Assembly (NCBI RefSeq): GCF_000518705.1 | Contig: NZ_KI912482.1 | Span: 1-64,000 of the forward strand | Source of the DNA: Shewanella colwelliana ATCC 39565 | GTDB lineage: Bacteria; Pseudomonadota; Gammaproteobacteria; Enterobacterales; Shewanellaceae | Direction of reading: 5' to 3' | Length of the DNA stretch: 64,000 nucleotides | Shown here: in pieces, positions 17,515 to 26,907 of the stretch | Numbering within the stretch: the stretch's first letter is position 1 | Layout: every line of letters begins with the position of its first letter | The notes under the pieces: generated by a model | What the model was told of the DNA's origin: nothing | Database searches by the model: none | What the model saw: the letters and a program-made list of their open reading frames with translations, nothing else | Program-made: the position numbers and the translations under genes

Positions 17515-18483
17515 ATGAGTAAAATTTTCGAAGACAATTCACATACAATTGGCAATACCCCTTTGGTTCGTTTAAACCGTGTTAGTCATGGCAAAGTACT
17601 AGCAAAAGTTGAAGCGCGTAACCCAAGTTTCAGCGTAAAGTGTCGTATTGGTGCCAATATGATATGGGATGCCGAAAAGAAAGGTTTACTCACTCAAGAT
17701 ATAGAGCTTATTGAACCAACTTCAGGTAACACTGGTATTGCACTAGCCTACGTTGCCGCGGCACGTGGTTACAAGCTCACCCTAACTATGCCTAATACTA
17801 TGAGCCTAGAACGCCGTAAGCTGCTTAAAGCTTTGGGCGCAAACTTAGTGCTGACAGAAGGCGCAAAAGGGATGAAAGGGGCTATTGATAAGGCTGAAGA
17901 ACTACGCCAGTCAGCACCTGAAAAGTACCTAATTTTAGGCCAGTTCGATAACCCAGCAAACCCTGAGATCCATGAAAAAACCACAGGTCCAGAAATTTGG
18001 AATGATACTGACGGTGAAGTCGATGTGGTCGTGGCTGGCGTGGGAACTGGTGGTACCATTACAGGTATCAGCCGTTACATTAAAAATGTACAAGGCAAAG
18101 CGATTACTTCTGTCGCTGTAGAACCTGTAGATTCACCAGTGATTGCACAAACTCTTGCAGGGCAAGCTGTTCAGCCTGGTCCGCATAAAATTCAAGGTAT
18201 TGGTGCTGGTTTCATTCCAGGTAACCTTGACTTAGAAGTCATTGACCGTGTTGAAGCCGTGACTAACGAAGATGCTATCGAGATGGCGCAGCGTCTAATG
18301 AAAGAAGAAGGTATCCTAGTCGGTATCTCATCTGGTGCAGCGGTTGTTGCAGCTAATCGCATCGCAGCATTGCCAGAATTTGCCGATAAGAATATCGTTG
18401 TCATTCTGCCTTCCGCTGCCGAACGTTACCTATCGTCTGTATTGTTCCAAGGTCAATTTGGCGACGCGGAAAACGTACAATAA
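17515..18483 (+). CDS. cysK: Cysteine synthase A (O-acetylserine sulfhydrylase)
   Basis: CysK joins sulfide and O-acetylserine to give cysteine, using pyridoxal phosphate. The 322-residue sequence has the PLP lysine in PSFSVKCRIG (Lys42), the substrate loop PTSGNTGIAL, the phosphate-binding GTGGTITG and the C-terminal SSGAAV. Length matches the family. AAAGGAG lies 10 bases before the ATG. Upstream at 17443-17487 is a 14-codon frame that could be a leader peptide or chance. A strong terminator follows. It completes the cysteine set with cysZ. Confidence 0.98.
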   Translation: MSKIFEDNSHTIGNTPLVRLNRVSHGKVLAKVEARNPSFSVKCRIGANMIWDAEKKGLLTQDIELIEPTSGNTGIALAYVAAARGYKLTLTMPNTMSLERRKLLKALGANLVLTEGAKGMKGAIDKAEELRQSAPEKYLILGQFDNPANPEIHEKTTGPEIWNDTDGEVDVVVAGVGTGGTITGISRYIKNVQGKAITSVAVEPVDSPVIAQTLAGQAVQPGPHKIQGIGAGFIPGNLDLEVIDRVEAVTNEDAIEMAQRLMKEEGILVGISSGAAVVAANRIAALPEFADKNIVVILPSAAERYLSSVLFQGQFGDAENVQ

Positions 18484-18510
18484 CGTACTGAAAACATAAA
18501 TGCTTCATAA

Positions 18511-18540
18511 AAAAAAGCCCTGATAATCAGGGCTTTTTTA
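18511..18540. terminator. Terminator between cysK and the TetR gene
   Basis: AAAAAAGCCCTGA, loop TAA, TCAGGGCTTTTTT. It is symmetric, so it can stop cysK on the plus strand and the convergent TetR gene on the minus strand. Confidence 0.9.
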
Positions 18541-18558
18541 TGTTTAAACTAAATCGCT

Positions 18559-19206
18559 TCATTTCAAAATATTCTGTATCGTCGCACCGATGATCCCGTC
18601 AACCTTTGCTCGGTTAAACTCACCTTTCACTACACTTTGATATTCAACCCAGCGAATCACCGCTAACAACTGATGGGCGTCTGACATAGCAGAATCTCGC
18701 CCTAGCTGAATAAAGAAATTCTCAATCGTTGCGATAAAGCCATCATCTAATGCGCGGATAGCTTTGGCTAATTCAGGATTACGTAGCGCCTCTTCATGAA
18801 ATGCGAACTCAAGCACCCTATCATCTCGATGACTCACTTGCTCTTCAACGTGATCACACAAAAACTGCGCTAAGTTAGCGGCAAACGCTTGTGATCCAAT
18901 CGGTTGTTCACTATCAGCTAAGGCTTGCAGAAGCTGAAAACTCTTCTCCTCTAACGCATTGTTCATCCACAAAGTTTTCTCGGCAAAATAGGTCAATGCA
19001 TCGTTAATCAGATCTTTAATATCTTTAAAATAATAGGTGGTTGAAGCAAGTGGTACATCGGCTTCACTGGCTACAGCGCGATGACGAACGCCTCTAATCC
19101 CCTCTTTAACGATCAGTCTAAGCGTTGCTTCTAAGATAGCAATTCGCCTCGCCTCACCATCGACTCGATGTGTTGTACGGCCAACATAACTTAAAGGAAG
19201 AAGCAT
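18559..19206 (-). CDS. TetR family transcriptional regulator
   Basis: This is a 215-residue regulator. The N-terminal helix-turn-helix spans about 20-65 (ILEATLRLIVKEGIRGVRHRAV then LASTTYYFKDIKDLI). The helical C-terminal ligand domain is unassigned. The open frame can start at TTG 19245, but ATG 19206 has AAGGA at proper spacing, so I prefer it. It diverges from a methyltransferase gene and a TehA/SLAC1-type transporter, which it may control. The effector is not known. Confidence 0.85.
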   Translation of the reverse strand: MLLPLSYVGRTTHRVDGEARRIAILEATLRLIVKEGIRGVRHRAVASEADVPLASTTYYFKDIKDLINDALTYFAEKTLWMNNALEEKSFQLLQALADSEQPIGSQAFAANLAQFLCDHVEEQVSHRDDRVLEFAFHEEALRNPELAKAIRALDDGFIATIENFFIQLGRDSAMSDAHQLLAVIRWVEYQSVVKGEFNRAKVDGIIGATIQNILK

Positions 19207-19396
19207 AATGTGTCCTTTGCGATCAGAGGTATAAAAACGTTTCAAACCCGCACTTTAGTTGGATATTAACACTTAAGGATGATATCGACTAGTGAGCACC
19301 ATGACCGACGCCCCATCGGCCACACCAGTATCGCCACGCAACACCTCAAGCCGTTGACAAGACTGTTTGATGCATCACAAAAGCAGTGTTCAATAG

Positions 19397-19410
19397 GAGA
19401 GCTAGTTCTC
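19397..19410. promoter_or_regulatory. Possible operator for the divergent TetR regulator
   Basis: GAGAGCTAGTTCTC is a near-perfect palindrome (12 of 14 positions) in the stretch between the TetR start and the preferred methyltransferase start. TetR repressors often bind such sites in divergent promoters. Only the position and symmetry support this. Confidence 0.25.
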
Positions 19411-19488
19411 TTAATGACCAATATTCTGATGTATCTTAGCGACGATAGCGCTACAGTGCCCCTTATTTATAATCAAAGAGTTGTACCG

Positions 19489-20562
19489 ATGCCTTTTTAT
19501 CAATCGCCAAAGAAAATTGGCGCTTTTGATGCCAAATTTGAAGCTCAAAAAATTGCCTTTGCACCAATAACCTTTCAAGTTGCCCGCTGCTTACTTAAGT
19601 TTAATCTTCTCGCGATAATCGACAGCCATGGCAAAACGGGCTGCACCTTACAGCAGATCACCGCCCAAAGTGAGCTGACCGAATACGCTATCGGAGTGCT
19701 GGTTGACATGGGTCTAAGCATGGGACTACTTTGGCATAAGGGTGAGCATTACCATGTTGATAAAATTGGCCACTTCTTACTCCATGATAAAATGGCTCAG
19801 ATCAATCTAAATTTTGTCCAAGATATCTGCTACCAAGGCCTCTATGATTTAGATGAGTCATTAAAATTAGGCAAGCCTAACGGCCTAAAAGTATTTGGGG
19901 ATTGGCAAACTATCTATCCCACCTTAAGTGAGCTACCCGAAAATGCTAAAAAAAGCTGGTTTGAATTCGATCACTATTATTCAGATCATGCCTTTCCGGT
20001 GTTACTACCACTCATTTTTAAACACCGGCCAGCGATGATCGTCGACATTGGTGGCAATACCGGTAAATGGGCATTTGCCTGCACGGCATTTGATACACAA
20101 GTAAAGGTCACCATCATGGACCTCCCTGGCCAGTTAAATGTCGCTATGGCTAATGCTGTAACTCATGGTGTCAATGATAGAGTCACGGGGTTTGAGTGCG
20201 ACCTACTCGATGACAGCACCCCTTTTTATGGCGGAGGCGATCTCTACTGGATGAGTCAGTTCTTAGATTGCTTCTCTCATGAGCAGATCCTTACTATTTT
20301 ACAGCGCACCGCTGCCAATATGAGTAAAGACAGTGAATTATGTATATTAGAAACTTATTGGGACAGACAGCCATTTGAAGCCGGCGCCTACTGCGTTAAC
20401 GCAACGTCTCTTTATTTTACCGCCATGGCAAATGGCAACAGCCGCATGTACCACTCAAAAGAGATGCTTAAACTAATCTCTCAAGCGGGCTTATATGTCG
20501 ATGAAGATATCGACAACATTGGCTTGGGGCACACGTTATTGCGATGCAAACTCAAACCATAA
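19489..20562 (+). CDS. SAM-dependent class I methyltransferase
   Basis: The 357-residue protein resembles the O-methyltransferase/dimerisation-domain type. An N-terminal winged-helix-like part (about 20-110) is followed by the SAM-binding Rossmann domain (from about 185): motif I IVDIGGNTGKWAF, acidic strand end IMDLPGQ, and FECDLLDD. A Met-Ser-Gln-Phe-Leu-Asp stretch follows. The frame is open back to an ATG at 19279, but those 70 extra residues look unlike a domain, so ATG 19489 is preferred. The gene is followed after 96 bp by a TehA/SLAC1-family transporter on the same strand. The methyl acceptor is unknown. Confidence 0.75.
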   Translation: MPFYQSPKKIGAFDAKFEAQKIAFAPITFQVARCLLKFNLLAIIDSHGKTGCTLQQITAQSELTEYAIGVLVDMGLSMGLLWHKGEHYHVDKIGHFLLHDKMAQINLNFVQDICYQGLYDLDESLKLGKPNGLKVFGDWQTIYPTLSELPENAKKSWFEFDHYYSDHAFPVLLPLIFKHRPAMIVDIGGNTGKWAFACTAFDTQVKVTIMDLPGQLNVAMANAVTHGVNDRVTGFECDLLDDSTPFYGGGDLYWMSQFLDCFSHEQILTILQRTAANMSKDSELCILETYWDRQPFEAGAYCVNATSLYFTAMANGNSRMYHSKEMLKLISQAGLYVDEDIDNIGLGHTLLRCKLKP

Positions 20563-20658
20563 GCAATTCTTAATCGACAAGTAAATAGAATCAAATTTTA
20601 TTATCATTAAGTAGACCCTATTATGAGCAGCAAAGAATGAATCAGCAATGGGGTTACC

Positions 20659-21624
20659 ATGATAAATAGTATCAAAGCACTTCACCACAGTACGTCACGC
20701 TTACCAAGCCCCATGGGCGGTCTCGCATTGGCCATAGCCAGCCTCGGCTGGGCTTGGGACAGTTTACTTCCACAATATAACGGCCTAGGACAGACAACAG
20801 GGGCAATAATTGCCAGTGCACTTCTATCAGCACTGCTATGCAAATTTCTGTTACACCCTAAAGTATTAAAAGAGGAGCTCACCCACCCCGTTGTTGGCAG
20901 CGTTATTCCAACGTTTGCCATGGCATTAATGGTGGTCTCCAACACACTTTGGCACCAAAATCCCTTAGCAGGTCAATACCTATGGCTGATTGCCATTTGC
21001 ATTCATTTAGTGTTTTTAAGTATGTTTGTCTATTACCGAGCATTTGACTTTAAGCTTGAACACATGGTGCCTAGCTGGTTTGTTCCACCCATTGGCATTA
21101 TTGTCGCGGCAGTGAGTTTTCCTAACGATGGTTACCACTGGGTCGCAACAGCCACACTGATGTTCGGGATGGGGTGCTATTTAATTATGCTGCCGCTGAT
21201 GCTCTATCGACTTATATTTTGCCCACAAATACCTGATGCAGCAAAACCAACAATCGCCATCTTGGCGGCACCCGCCAGCTTAAGTTTGGCAGGTTACCTA
21301 ACTATTGTTGAGCATCCATCTGTCACGATTATTGCACTGCTACTGAGTGTCGCGCTACTGATGACAAGTGTTGTCTATTTAGCTTTTTTCCATCTCTTTA
21401 AATTACCCTTCTCGCCAGGGTACGCCGCATTTACATTCCCTATGGTAATCGGCGCAACCGCTCTATTCAAAGTCTATCACTGGTTAGTTGCTAAGTATGG
21501 TGTGACACAGTTGGCAATAAGTGTTGAAACAACCGCTATAATTGAGCTGTTAATTGCTAGTTTCGTGGTTATCTATGTCGCTTATCGTTACATCAATCAC
21601 TATGCCACCGAAAGTTATAAATAA
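20659..21624 (+). CDS. TDT family (TehA/SLAC1-like) transporter
   Basis: This 321-residue membrane protein has ten predicted helices. It matches the tellurite-resistance/dicarboxylate transporter family: SRLPSPMGGLALAIASLGW at the start, the RAFDFKLEHMVPSWFVPP stretch and GIIVAAVS. Family members move anions such as malate, nitrate, chloride or sulfite across the inner membrane. Its neighbours are a methyltransferase on the same strand and a TetR gene. TehA-TehB pairs have a similar transporter plus methyltransferase plan, but this methyltransferase does not look like TehB. Substrate is unassigned. Confidence 0.85.
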   Translation: MINSIKALHHSTSRLPSPMGGLALAIASLGWAWDSLLPQYNGLGQTTGAIIASALLSALLCKFLLHPKVLKEELTHPVVGSVIPTFAMALMVVSNTLWHQNPLAGQYLWLIAICIHLVFLSMFVYYRAFDFKLEHMVPSWFVPPIGIIVAAVSFPNDGYHWVATATLMFGMGCYLIMLPLMLYRLIFCPQIPDAAKPTIAILAAPASLSLAGYLTIVEHPSVTIIALLLSVALLMTSVVYLAFFHLFKLPFSPGYAAFTFPMVIGATALFKVYHWLVAKYGVTQLAISVETTAIIELLIASFVVIYVAYRYINHYATESYK

Positions 21625-22186
21625 ACCTAAAAATAAAAAAACGAATCCGATTGCTCATTAAATGTGAAGGTAAATACGATTAACTGCACACTTAAAATTG
21701 CCAAAATTTAAAATATATTTAACATTTAACGGGGTTTTAAAATTCATTTAGGTAGTGATATCGCTCACATAAAAGTCATTTCCTAAATATTTTTCAAATT
21801 TTACAAAAAATATTTAAATAACATTTGATATATATTTAGAACATAAAAGCCCCACCAAAAACACAAAACCACAACCCAATCAACCGCCAAAATAAACAGC
21901 AAAGCAACAATTAACCACCTTACGCAACATGCCGCCACAAAATAAAACAAAGTGGCGTAAGGCGAAGCTAATGCGACACATCTTTGTTTTGCTTTTGTTA
22001 CCAAAAAGATAATAAGCAAAACCCTTTAGCCACAGATTCACCTGTAACCCCTATGTTGCAGTTGTTGCCTCTCTATGATTATATCGATGGCGACGTAAAG
22101 ACTTTTAAATATAAGTAAATATTTTAAAAGTTTTTACTGATTCAAAAGTCACATCAATAAAATAATAAGTCTCAGGGAGAAACAAA
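21625..22186. other. AT-rich leader region before the TonB receptor gene
   Basis: The 562-bp region is AT-rich and has no convincing gene; the minus-strand 72-codon frame at 21801-22019 is a hydrophobic artefact of low-complexity DNA. It holds a CRP-like site (21754-21769) and a bulged inverted repeat (21918-21962: CCTTAC with GTAAGG, GCCAC with GTGGC). The receptor ATG at 22187 is preceded by an AGGGAGAAAC ribosome-binding site. The long leader suggests regulation. Confidence 0.5.
21754..21769. promoter_or_regulatory. CRP-like binding site
   Basis: AGTGATATCGCTCACA matches the CRP consensus TGTGA-N6-TCACA at nine of ten conserved positions. It lies about 420 bp before the TonB-dependent receptor start, which is far for direct activation unless the transcript has a long leader. 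Confidence 0.45.
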
Positions 22187-24874
22187 ATGCAGCCTAATTC
22201 TATATTGGCTAAAGCTGTGCGTTTTGCATTAATTGGCGGAGCGGCGACTGCAGCACTAAGTGCACCAGCGGTCTATGCAGCGGATGAAGACAAAGTTGAA
22301 CGCATTGAAGTAACGGGTTCACGTATTAAACGTACCGATATGGAAACGGCGACACCGGTCACTGTGATGAGCGCAGATGACATGGCAAAGCAAGGTTTCA
22401 CTAACATTCAAGATGCGTTAGAAAGCCTTACCTCAACCACTGGTGCAATGACTACTCAGTCAGTGCACGGTTTTACACCAGCAGCATCATCAATCAGTCT
22501 TCGTGGTGCGGGTGCAAACCGTACATTAACACTGATTAACGGCAAGCGTCTAAACCAGTATCCTAAGCCTGCTGGCGGTACCGATAACTTTGTTGATACA
22601 GCAAACCTACCTATGGAAGCGGTTCAACGTATCGAAATCCTTCAATCAGGTGGTTCTGCCATCTATGGCGCTGATGCTGTTGGTGGTGTAATTAACATTA
22701 TCCTGAAAAAAGATTTCGAAGGTGTTGCACTTAAATATCGTCATGGCGACACTACCAATGGCGGCGGCGCAAGTGACCGAATTTCACTATCACTAGGTGC
22801 GTCATCTGATCGTGGTAACGTATCAACCTTTATCGAGTTTACCGATAACGAACAACTTAAAGCCACTGACCGTGAAAACTTTGGCCTGCACACAGATAAA
22901 GTACCTCACAGTGACTTTTCATCATACAGCTCATACGGTGCCCGCATTGTCGGTACCGGTACTGGTGCTCGTCAACTGACAGCTGAAGAATGTGCTGCTG
23001 GCGGATACTTGTGGACTGGCTCACTTTGTGGATTCGACCGTTCAGAATGGCGTGATCTGCAACCAGAGAGCACTCGTTTCATCAGCTCTACTAACTTTAA
23101 CTACGAGTTGTCAGATGACATTAGCTTTGTGGGTCGTTTAGATTTCGCTGAAGCTAAGTCAACCACTAACATTGAGCCTATGGCAATCAATGATTACGAC
23201 ATCAAAGTAGACGGTAATAGCTTAACAGTCAGCAATGGCGACCTAAGCAAAACGTTTAATGACAAAACGACTGCACTAGGCGGTGACTTTGCTAACGCAA
23301 CTGACGGTGACTACAACTACCTGCGTCGTTTACACGAGTTCAGCAACCGCGCTGGCGAAACAAAAACACGTAACTACTTCTTCACTGCAGGTCTAGAAGG
23401 CACTTTAGCCGACGAATATAACTGGGATGCCTCAGTTAACTACGGTCGTACTAATGTTGATGTATTCCGCAGCGGTTACGCGACAGTTGGCGGCATGTTT
23501 GACTATATCACAGCGGGTGAGAACGGAAACTCACTGCTTGAAAACATGACAGCCGATGACGTTGAGCAAGCTTCTTACTCACCATTTGAGCAAGCGCAAT
23601 CAACTCAAAAGAACGTACAAGCGAATATCTCTGGTACTGCATTTGAAATGTCTGCTGGCGATGCCATGTTTGCATTTGGTGCTGAATACACTGAGCAAGA
23701 TTACCAAACAGATACTGATTCAGAATCTAAAAAAGGTAACATCCTCACCACTGGTGGTTCTTCAGGTGCAGGCGATCGTTCATACTGGGCAACCTATGCA
23801 GAGTTAAGTTTACCTGTGTTAGACGTACTAACCGTTAATGCAGCGGTTCGTTACGATGACTATAGCGATTTTGGTGGTAACGTATCACCACAAATCTCTG
23901 TTGAATACCGTCCACTGAATGAACTACTAGTTCGAGGCTCTGTGTCTAGCGTATTCCGTGCTCCAGACATGCACCGTGTATACGGTGATGCTACAAAAGG
24001 TTTCTCAACTGTAATTGACTTTAAGCAGTGTCAAGCACTTGGTGGTACACCAGGTCAAGCATATCCTGGCAATGAAGCTCTCAATGCTGTTTGTAAAGAG
24101 CTACATATCGATTCTACAACTGGTTCGAACAAAGATCTGGAAGCTGAAACAGGCTATACCGCTAACATCGGTGCAGTTTGGGGCGGTGACTCTCTCAATG
24201 CGTCTTTCGACCTTTGGGAGTGGAAGCTAGACGACATGGTAAGCGATATCAGTGCAAGTAAAGCGGCACGTGAGTATGAACAGTATGAAAATATGATCAC
24301 TCGTGATGCGAGCGGTACTATTACTCATATTGATGCTGTGGCGCAAAACTTGGCGTTCCAAAAAGTTCGTGGTATCGACCTGTCTGCTGGTTACAACTGG
24401 GATCTTAACAACCTAGGTGAACTAAAGCTTAACTTTAACGGTACTTATATCCTGTTATCTGAAGGCCAAATCTCACCAACAGATCCTGTTGAAGATGATA
24501 TCGACAACGGTGATCTACCTCAGTACCGTGCTAACTTGGTACTAGGTTGGTTTATTGAAGATTTCGAAGCTACTCTAGGTGCTTACCATACTGCGCGTAT
24601 GCATGGTATGCAGTATAAGACATTCAAGCAATCAGCTATCGATAAGGGTGAAGCATTTGATGAAAGCGCACATGAAGTGGCTTCTCAAACTAAGTGGAAC
24701 CTAACTGCTGGCTACAACATCACTGATGCTATCAAAGTAAAAGCGGGTGTTGTGAACCTATTCGATGCGGGTCCAAACTTCGATCCTACAGCGACATCTT
24801 GGCCACACTATAACCGTTCTGTATATAACGCAAACGGTCGTGAATGGTTCCTAGAAGGTGAAGTGAAGTTCTAA
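22187..24874 (+). CDS. TonB-dependent outer-membrane receptor
   Basis: This 895-residue protein should carry a large ligand through the outer membrane, powered by TonB-ExbBD. It has a signal peptide (about 1-31, APAVYA), a TonB-box-like VERIEVTGS (37-45), a plug domain (about 60-175; SISLRGAGANRTLTLINGKRL, IYGADAVGGVINIIL) and a 22-strand-type barrel ending in FLEGEVKF with terminal Phe. Two cysteine pairs (near 266-278 and 613-630) may be loop disulfides. The substrate is not evident; this group often handles peptides, sugars or other organic ligands rather than only siderophores. A YfcC-type carrier gene lies convergent to it. Confidence 0.93.
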   Translation: MQPNSILAKAVRFALIGGAATAALSAPAVYAADEDKVERIEVTGSRIKRTDMETATPVTVMSADDMAKQGFTNIQDALESLTSTTGAMTTQSVHGFTPAASSISLRGAGANRTLTLINGKRLNQYPKPAGGTDNFVDTANLPMEAVQRIEILQSGGSAIYGADAVGGVINIILKKDFEGVALKYRHGDTTNGGGASDRISLSLGASSDRGNVSTFIEFTDNEQLKATDRENFGLHTDKVPHSDFSSYSSYGARIVGTGTGARQLTAEECAAGGYLWTGSLCGFDRSEWRDLQPESTRFISSTNFNYELSDDISFVGRLDFAEAKSTTNIEPMAINDYDIKVDGNSLTVSNGDLSKTFNDKTTALGGDFANATDGDYNYLRRLHEFSNRAGETKTRNYFFTAGLEGTLADEYNWDASVNYGRTNVDVFRSGYATVGGMFDYITAGENGNSLLENMTADDVEQASYSPFEQAQSTQKNVQANISGTAFEMSAGDAMFAFGAEYTEQDYQTDTDSESKKGNILTTGGSSGAGDRSYWATYAELSLPVLDVLTVNAAVRYDDYSDFGGNVSPQISVEYRPLNELLVRGSVSSVFRAPDMHRVYGDATKGFSTVIDFKQCQALGGTPGQAYPGNEALNAVCKELHIDSTTGSNKDLEAETGYTANIGAVWGGDSLNASFDLWEWKLDDMVSDISASKAAREYEQYENMITRDASGTITHIDAVAQNLAFQKVRGIDLSAGYNWDLNNLGELKLNFNGTYILLSEGQISPTDPVEDDIDNGDLPQYRANLVLGWFIEDFEATLGAYHTARMHGMQYKTFKQSAIDKGEAFDESAHEVASQTKWNLTAGYNITDAIKVKAGVVNLFDAGPNFDPTATSWPHYNRSVYNANGREWFLEGEVKF

Positions 24875-24898
24875 ACTAGCACTCAATAGCACCAAATA

Positions 24899-24927
24899 AA
24901 AACGGCATCTTAGGATGCCGTTTTTTT
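24899..24927. terminator. Terminator after the TonB receptor gene
   Basis: AACGGCATC (24901-24909), loop TTAG, GATGCCGTT, then a T-run. It is preceded by A residues, so it is probably active toward the convergent YfcC-family gene as well. Confidence 0.9.
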
Positions 24928-24972
24928 ATTGCGCTATTTCTTCAAATTCTCTAAAGCCATAGCAAACAGGGA

Positions 24973-26523
24973 TTAGTTAAAACCCAGGTAGTGCGCGGTG
25001 ACCACGACTACACTCGAGACAATAAATAGCGCCAACATAAAGCGCCATATGAACTTGAGCCAAGCCCCCCAATCGACGCGGCATACACCTAAGGTCGCCA
25101 TCAATGATGCCGATGTTGGCACCAACACATTCGTAAAACCGTCACCAAGTTGAAACGCTAACACTGCAACTTGACGGCTCACACCAACAATATCGGCCAA
25201 CGGTGCCATCAGTGGCATGGTTAGCGCGGCCTGCCCAGAGCCTGATGTCACAAAGAAATTAAACACTGATTGAAACAGCAACATGAACCACGCAGAAAAC
25301 ACAGCAGGAAGTTGACCTATCACACTGCCTGCGCCACTGAGTAAGGTATTGAGCACGCTGGGCTCTGTAGGCTTGCCACCGCCTAATAGAATTAAAATAC
25401 CTGAGGCACAGCCAACCAAGATGGCGGGTTCCAGCATAGTGGTAGCGCCTTGTTTAAAGCTAGTGGCAATACGATTAACTGTCATGCCGTTTAAACGAAA
25501 TATCACCGCAATCACACCAACGATAATCCCCATGGTAAAAAACTGGCTGGCGATTTCAGGGATAAACCAAGCTTGAGTAACGACGCCCCAGATGACCCAC
25601 ACAACAGTACTTAAAATGGTCAATAGCACTAAGATATCACCGAGGTTAAAGCGGCTTTCCAAACTCGCGCTAGACTGGTGGTCGCGGAAGTATTGATCAC
25701 TTTGATAACAGTAAGATAGCTGGGGCTGCTTACGAATTTTTGCCCCATACCGCATGGTGAAAATAATCCCCATCAGGGTAAACCCGGCCCATAGCAGGCC
25801 ACGCACTCCCGCGCCCGATAACACAGGGATCCCAGCAATGCCTTGTGCAATAGCAACGCTAAATGGGTTCATCCAAGAGCTGGCAAAGCCTATTTGGGTG
25901 GCGACATAAGTCACCATCACCGTCGTGATACCATCAAAGCCCAAACGTATCATCAAAGGACAGATGATAATGGCGAAGGCTATCGCCTCCTCACCCATGC
26001 CAAATACCGCACCCCCTAATGAGAACAAGGTGAAAATGACCGGAATGAACAAGCCTTCGTTACCGCGGGTTTTGTCGATAAGGCGCAAAATACCGTTGTC
26101 GATAGTGCCAGTTTCCATCACCACACCAAACGCACCGCCTATGACTAACATAAACATGATCACACCAATGGCGGTGCCCCATTTGGAGCCGGAGGTCATC
26201 CCCTCGAAGGCAAAGTTGAAAAAGCCGACCCCGCCACCGCCCTCAAACAACCCCACAGGTTGCTTGACCGAATTACCCTGTTCATCGATTTGGTAACGAA
26301 AGGATTCTGGGTCGACGACACTACGCGTCTTCTCTACGCCATCACTGACATAGGCTATCTCTTGCGTATCGAAAGCACCTACCGGCACAATATAGGTCAA
26401 TAACATTGCCGCTAAGGCGACAAAGAAGATGATGACTAAGGTATCTGGCATCTGCCATGTTTTGTTTAAATCGGGAGAAGCTACGGGGCTTGATTGCGAA
26501 GGAGGGAGTGTTACTTTGTCCAT
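24973..26523 (-). CDS. YfcC family inner-membrane carrier
   Basis: The 516-residue protein has about twelve hydrophobic segments, and matches the YfcC/ArcD-DcuC-type C4-dicarboxylate anaerobic carrier superfamily: PDTLVIIFFVALAAMLLTYIVPVGAF at the start, FALGGAVFGMGEEAIAF-like, GFASSWMNPFSVAIAQGIAG and TSGSGQAALTMPLMAPLADIVGVSRQ. Family members are annotated as basic amino acid or short peptide/dicarboxylate transporters, mostly without experiment. It diverges from a LysR gene, its likely regulator, across 384 bp. It ends 46 bp from the terminator shared with the TonB receptor gene, so uptake of a shared ligand is conceivable. Confidence 0.85.
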   Translation of the reverse strand: MDKVTLPPSQSSPVASPDLNKTWQMPDTLVIIFFVALAAMLLTYIVPVGAFDTQEIAYVSDGVEKTRSVVDPESFRYQIDEQGNSVKQPVGLFEGGGGVGFFNFAFEGMTSGSKWGTAIGVIMFMLVIGGAFGVVMETGTIDNGILRLIDKTRGNEGLFIPVIFTLFSLGGAVFGMGEEAIAFAIIICPLMIRLGFDGITTVMVTYVATQIGFASSWMNPFSVAIAQGIAGIPVLSGAGVRGLLWAGFTLMGIIFTMRYGAKIRKQPQLSYCYQSDQYFRDHQSSASLESRFNLGDILVLLTILSTVVWVIWGVVTQAWFIPEIASQFFTMGIIVGVIAVIFRLNGMTVNRIATSFKQGATTMLEPAILVGCASGILILLGGGKPTEPSVLNTLLSGAGSVIGQLPAVFSAWFMLLFQSVFNFFVTSGSGQAALTMPLMAPLADIVGVSRQVAVLAFQLGDGFTNVLVPTSASLMATLGVCRVDWGAWLKFIWRFMLALFIVSSVVVVTAHYLGFN

Positions 26524-26907
26524 TTTTAGCCATGGTTATTGTTTTATGACGCTAAATATAAACTAAAAGTGCGACAGTTCACAGTCAGCAAAGAGGATGA
26601 TTGAACCACCATCACACCACAAAAATGGCAATAATAGTCACCATTATTTAACTAAGGTTCTTATATAAACCATCAGCAAGCTTCACCGTTCTTCAACATG
26701 GAAAATCGCCTAGCTCCCAACATCAATGTAAATCTGCGCCAGCGCACACTAGCATAAAAATGGTGAAGCCCCTCTAGCTTCAACTATTTAAATCAAACAG
26801 TTACTTGTAGCTTTGGCCTACAGCTCATAGAATCATCTTTAATCAATCATCAATAATATTGATAGTTTTAATTTGAATCTGTTTCAGATAGGAACCCTAC
26901 ACATCAC
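26524..26907. other. Divergent promoter region, YfcC carrier and LysR gene
   Basis: This 384-bp region has no gene. It is AT-rich close to the LysR start and presumably holds both promoters and LysR binding sites. I found no operator clear enough to call. Confidence 0.4.

Noticed and set aside
21801..22019. 72-codon hydrophobic minus-strand frame
   Set aside because: It is low-complexity Phe/Val/Leu sequence from AT-rich DNA that overlaps the receptor leader; no start signal or family likeness.
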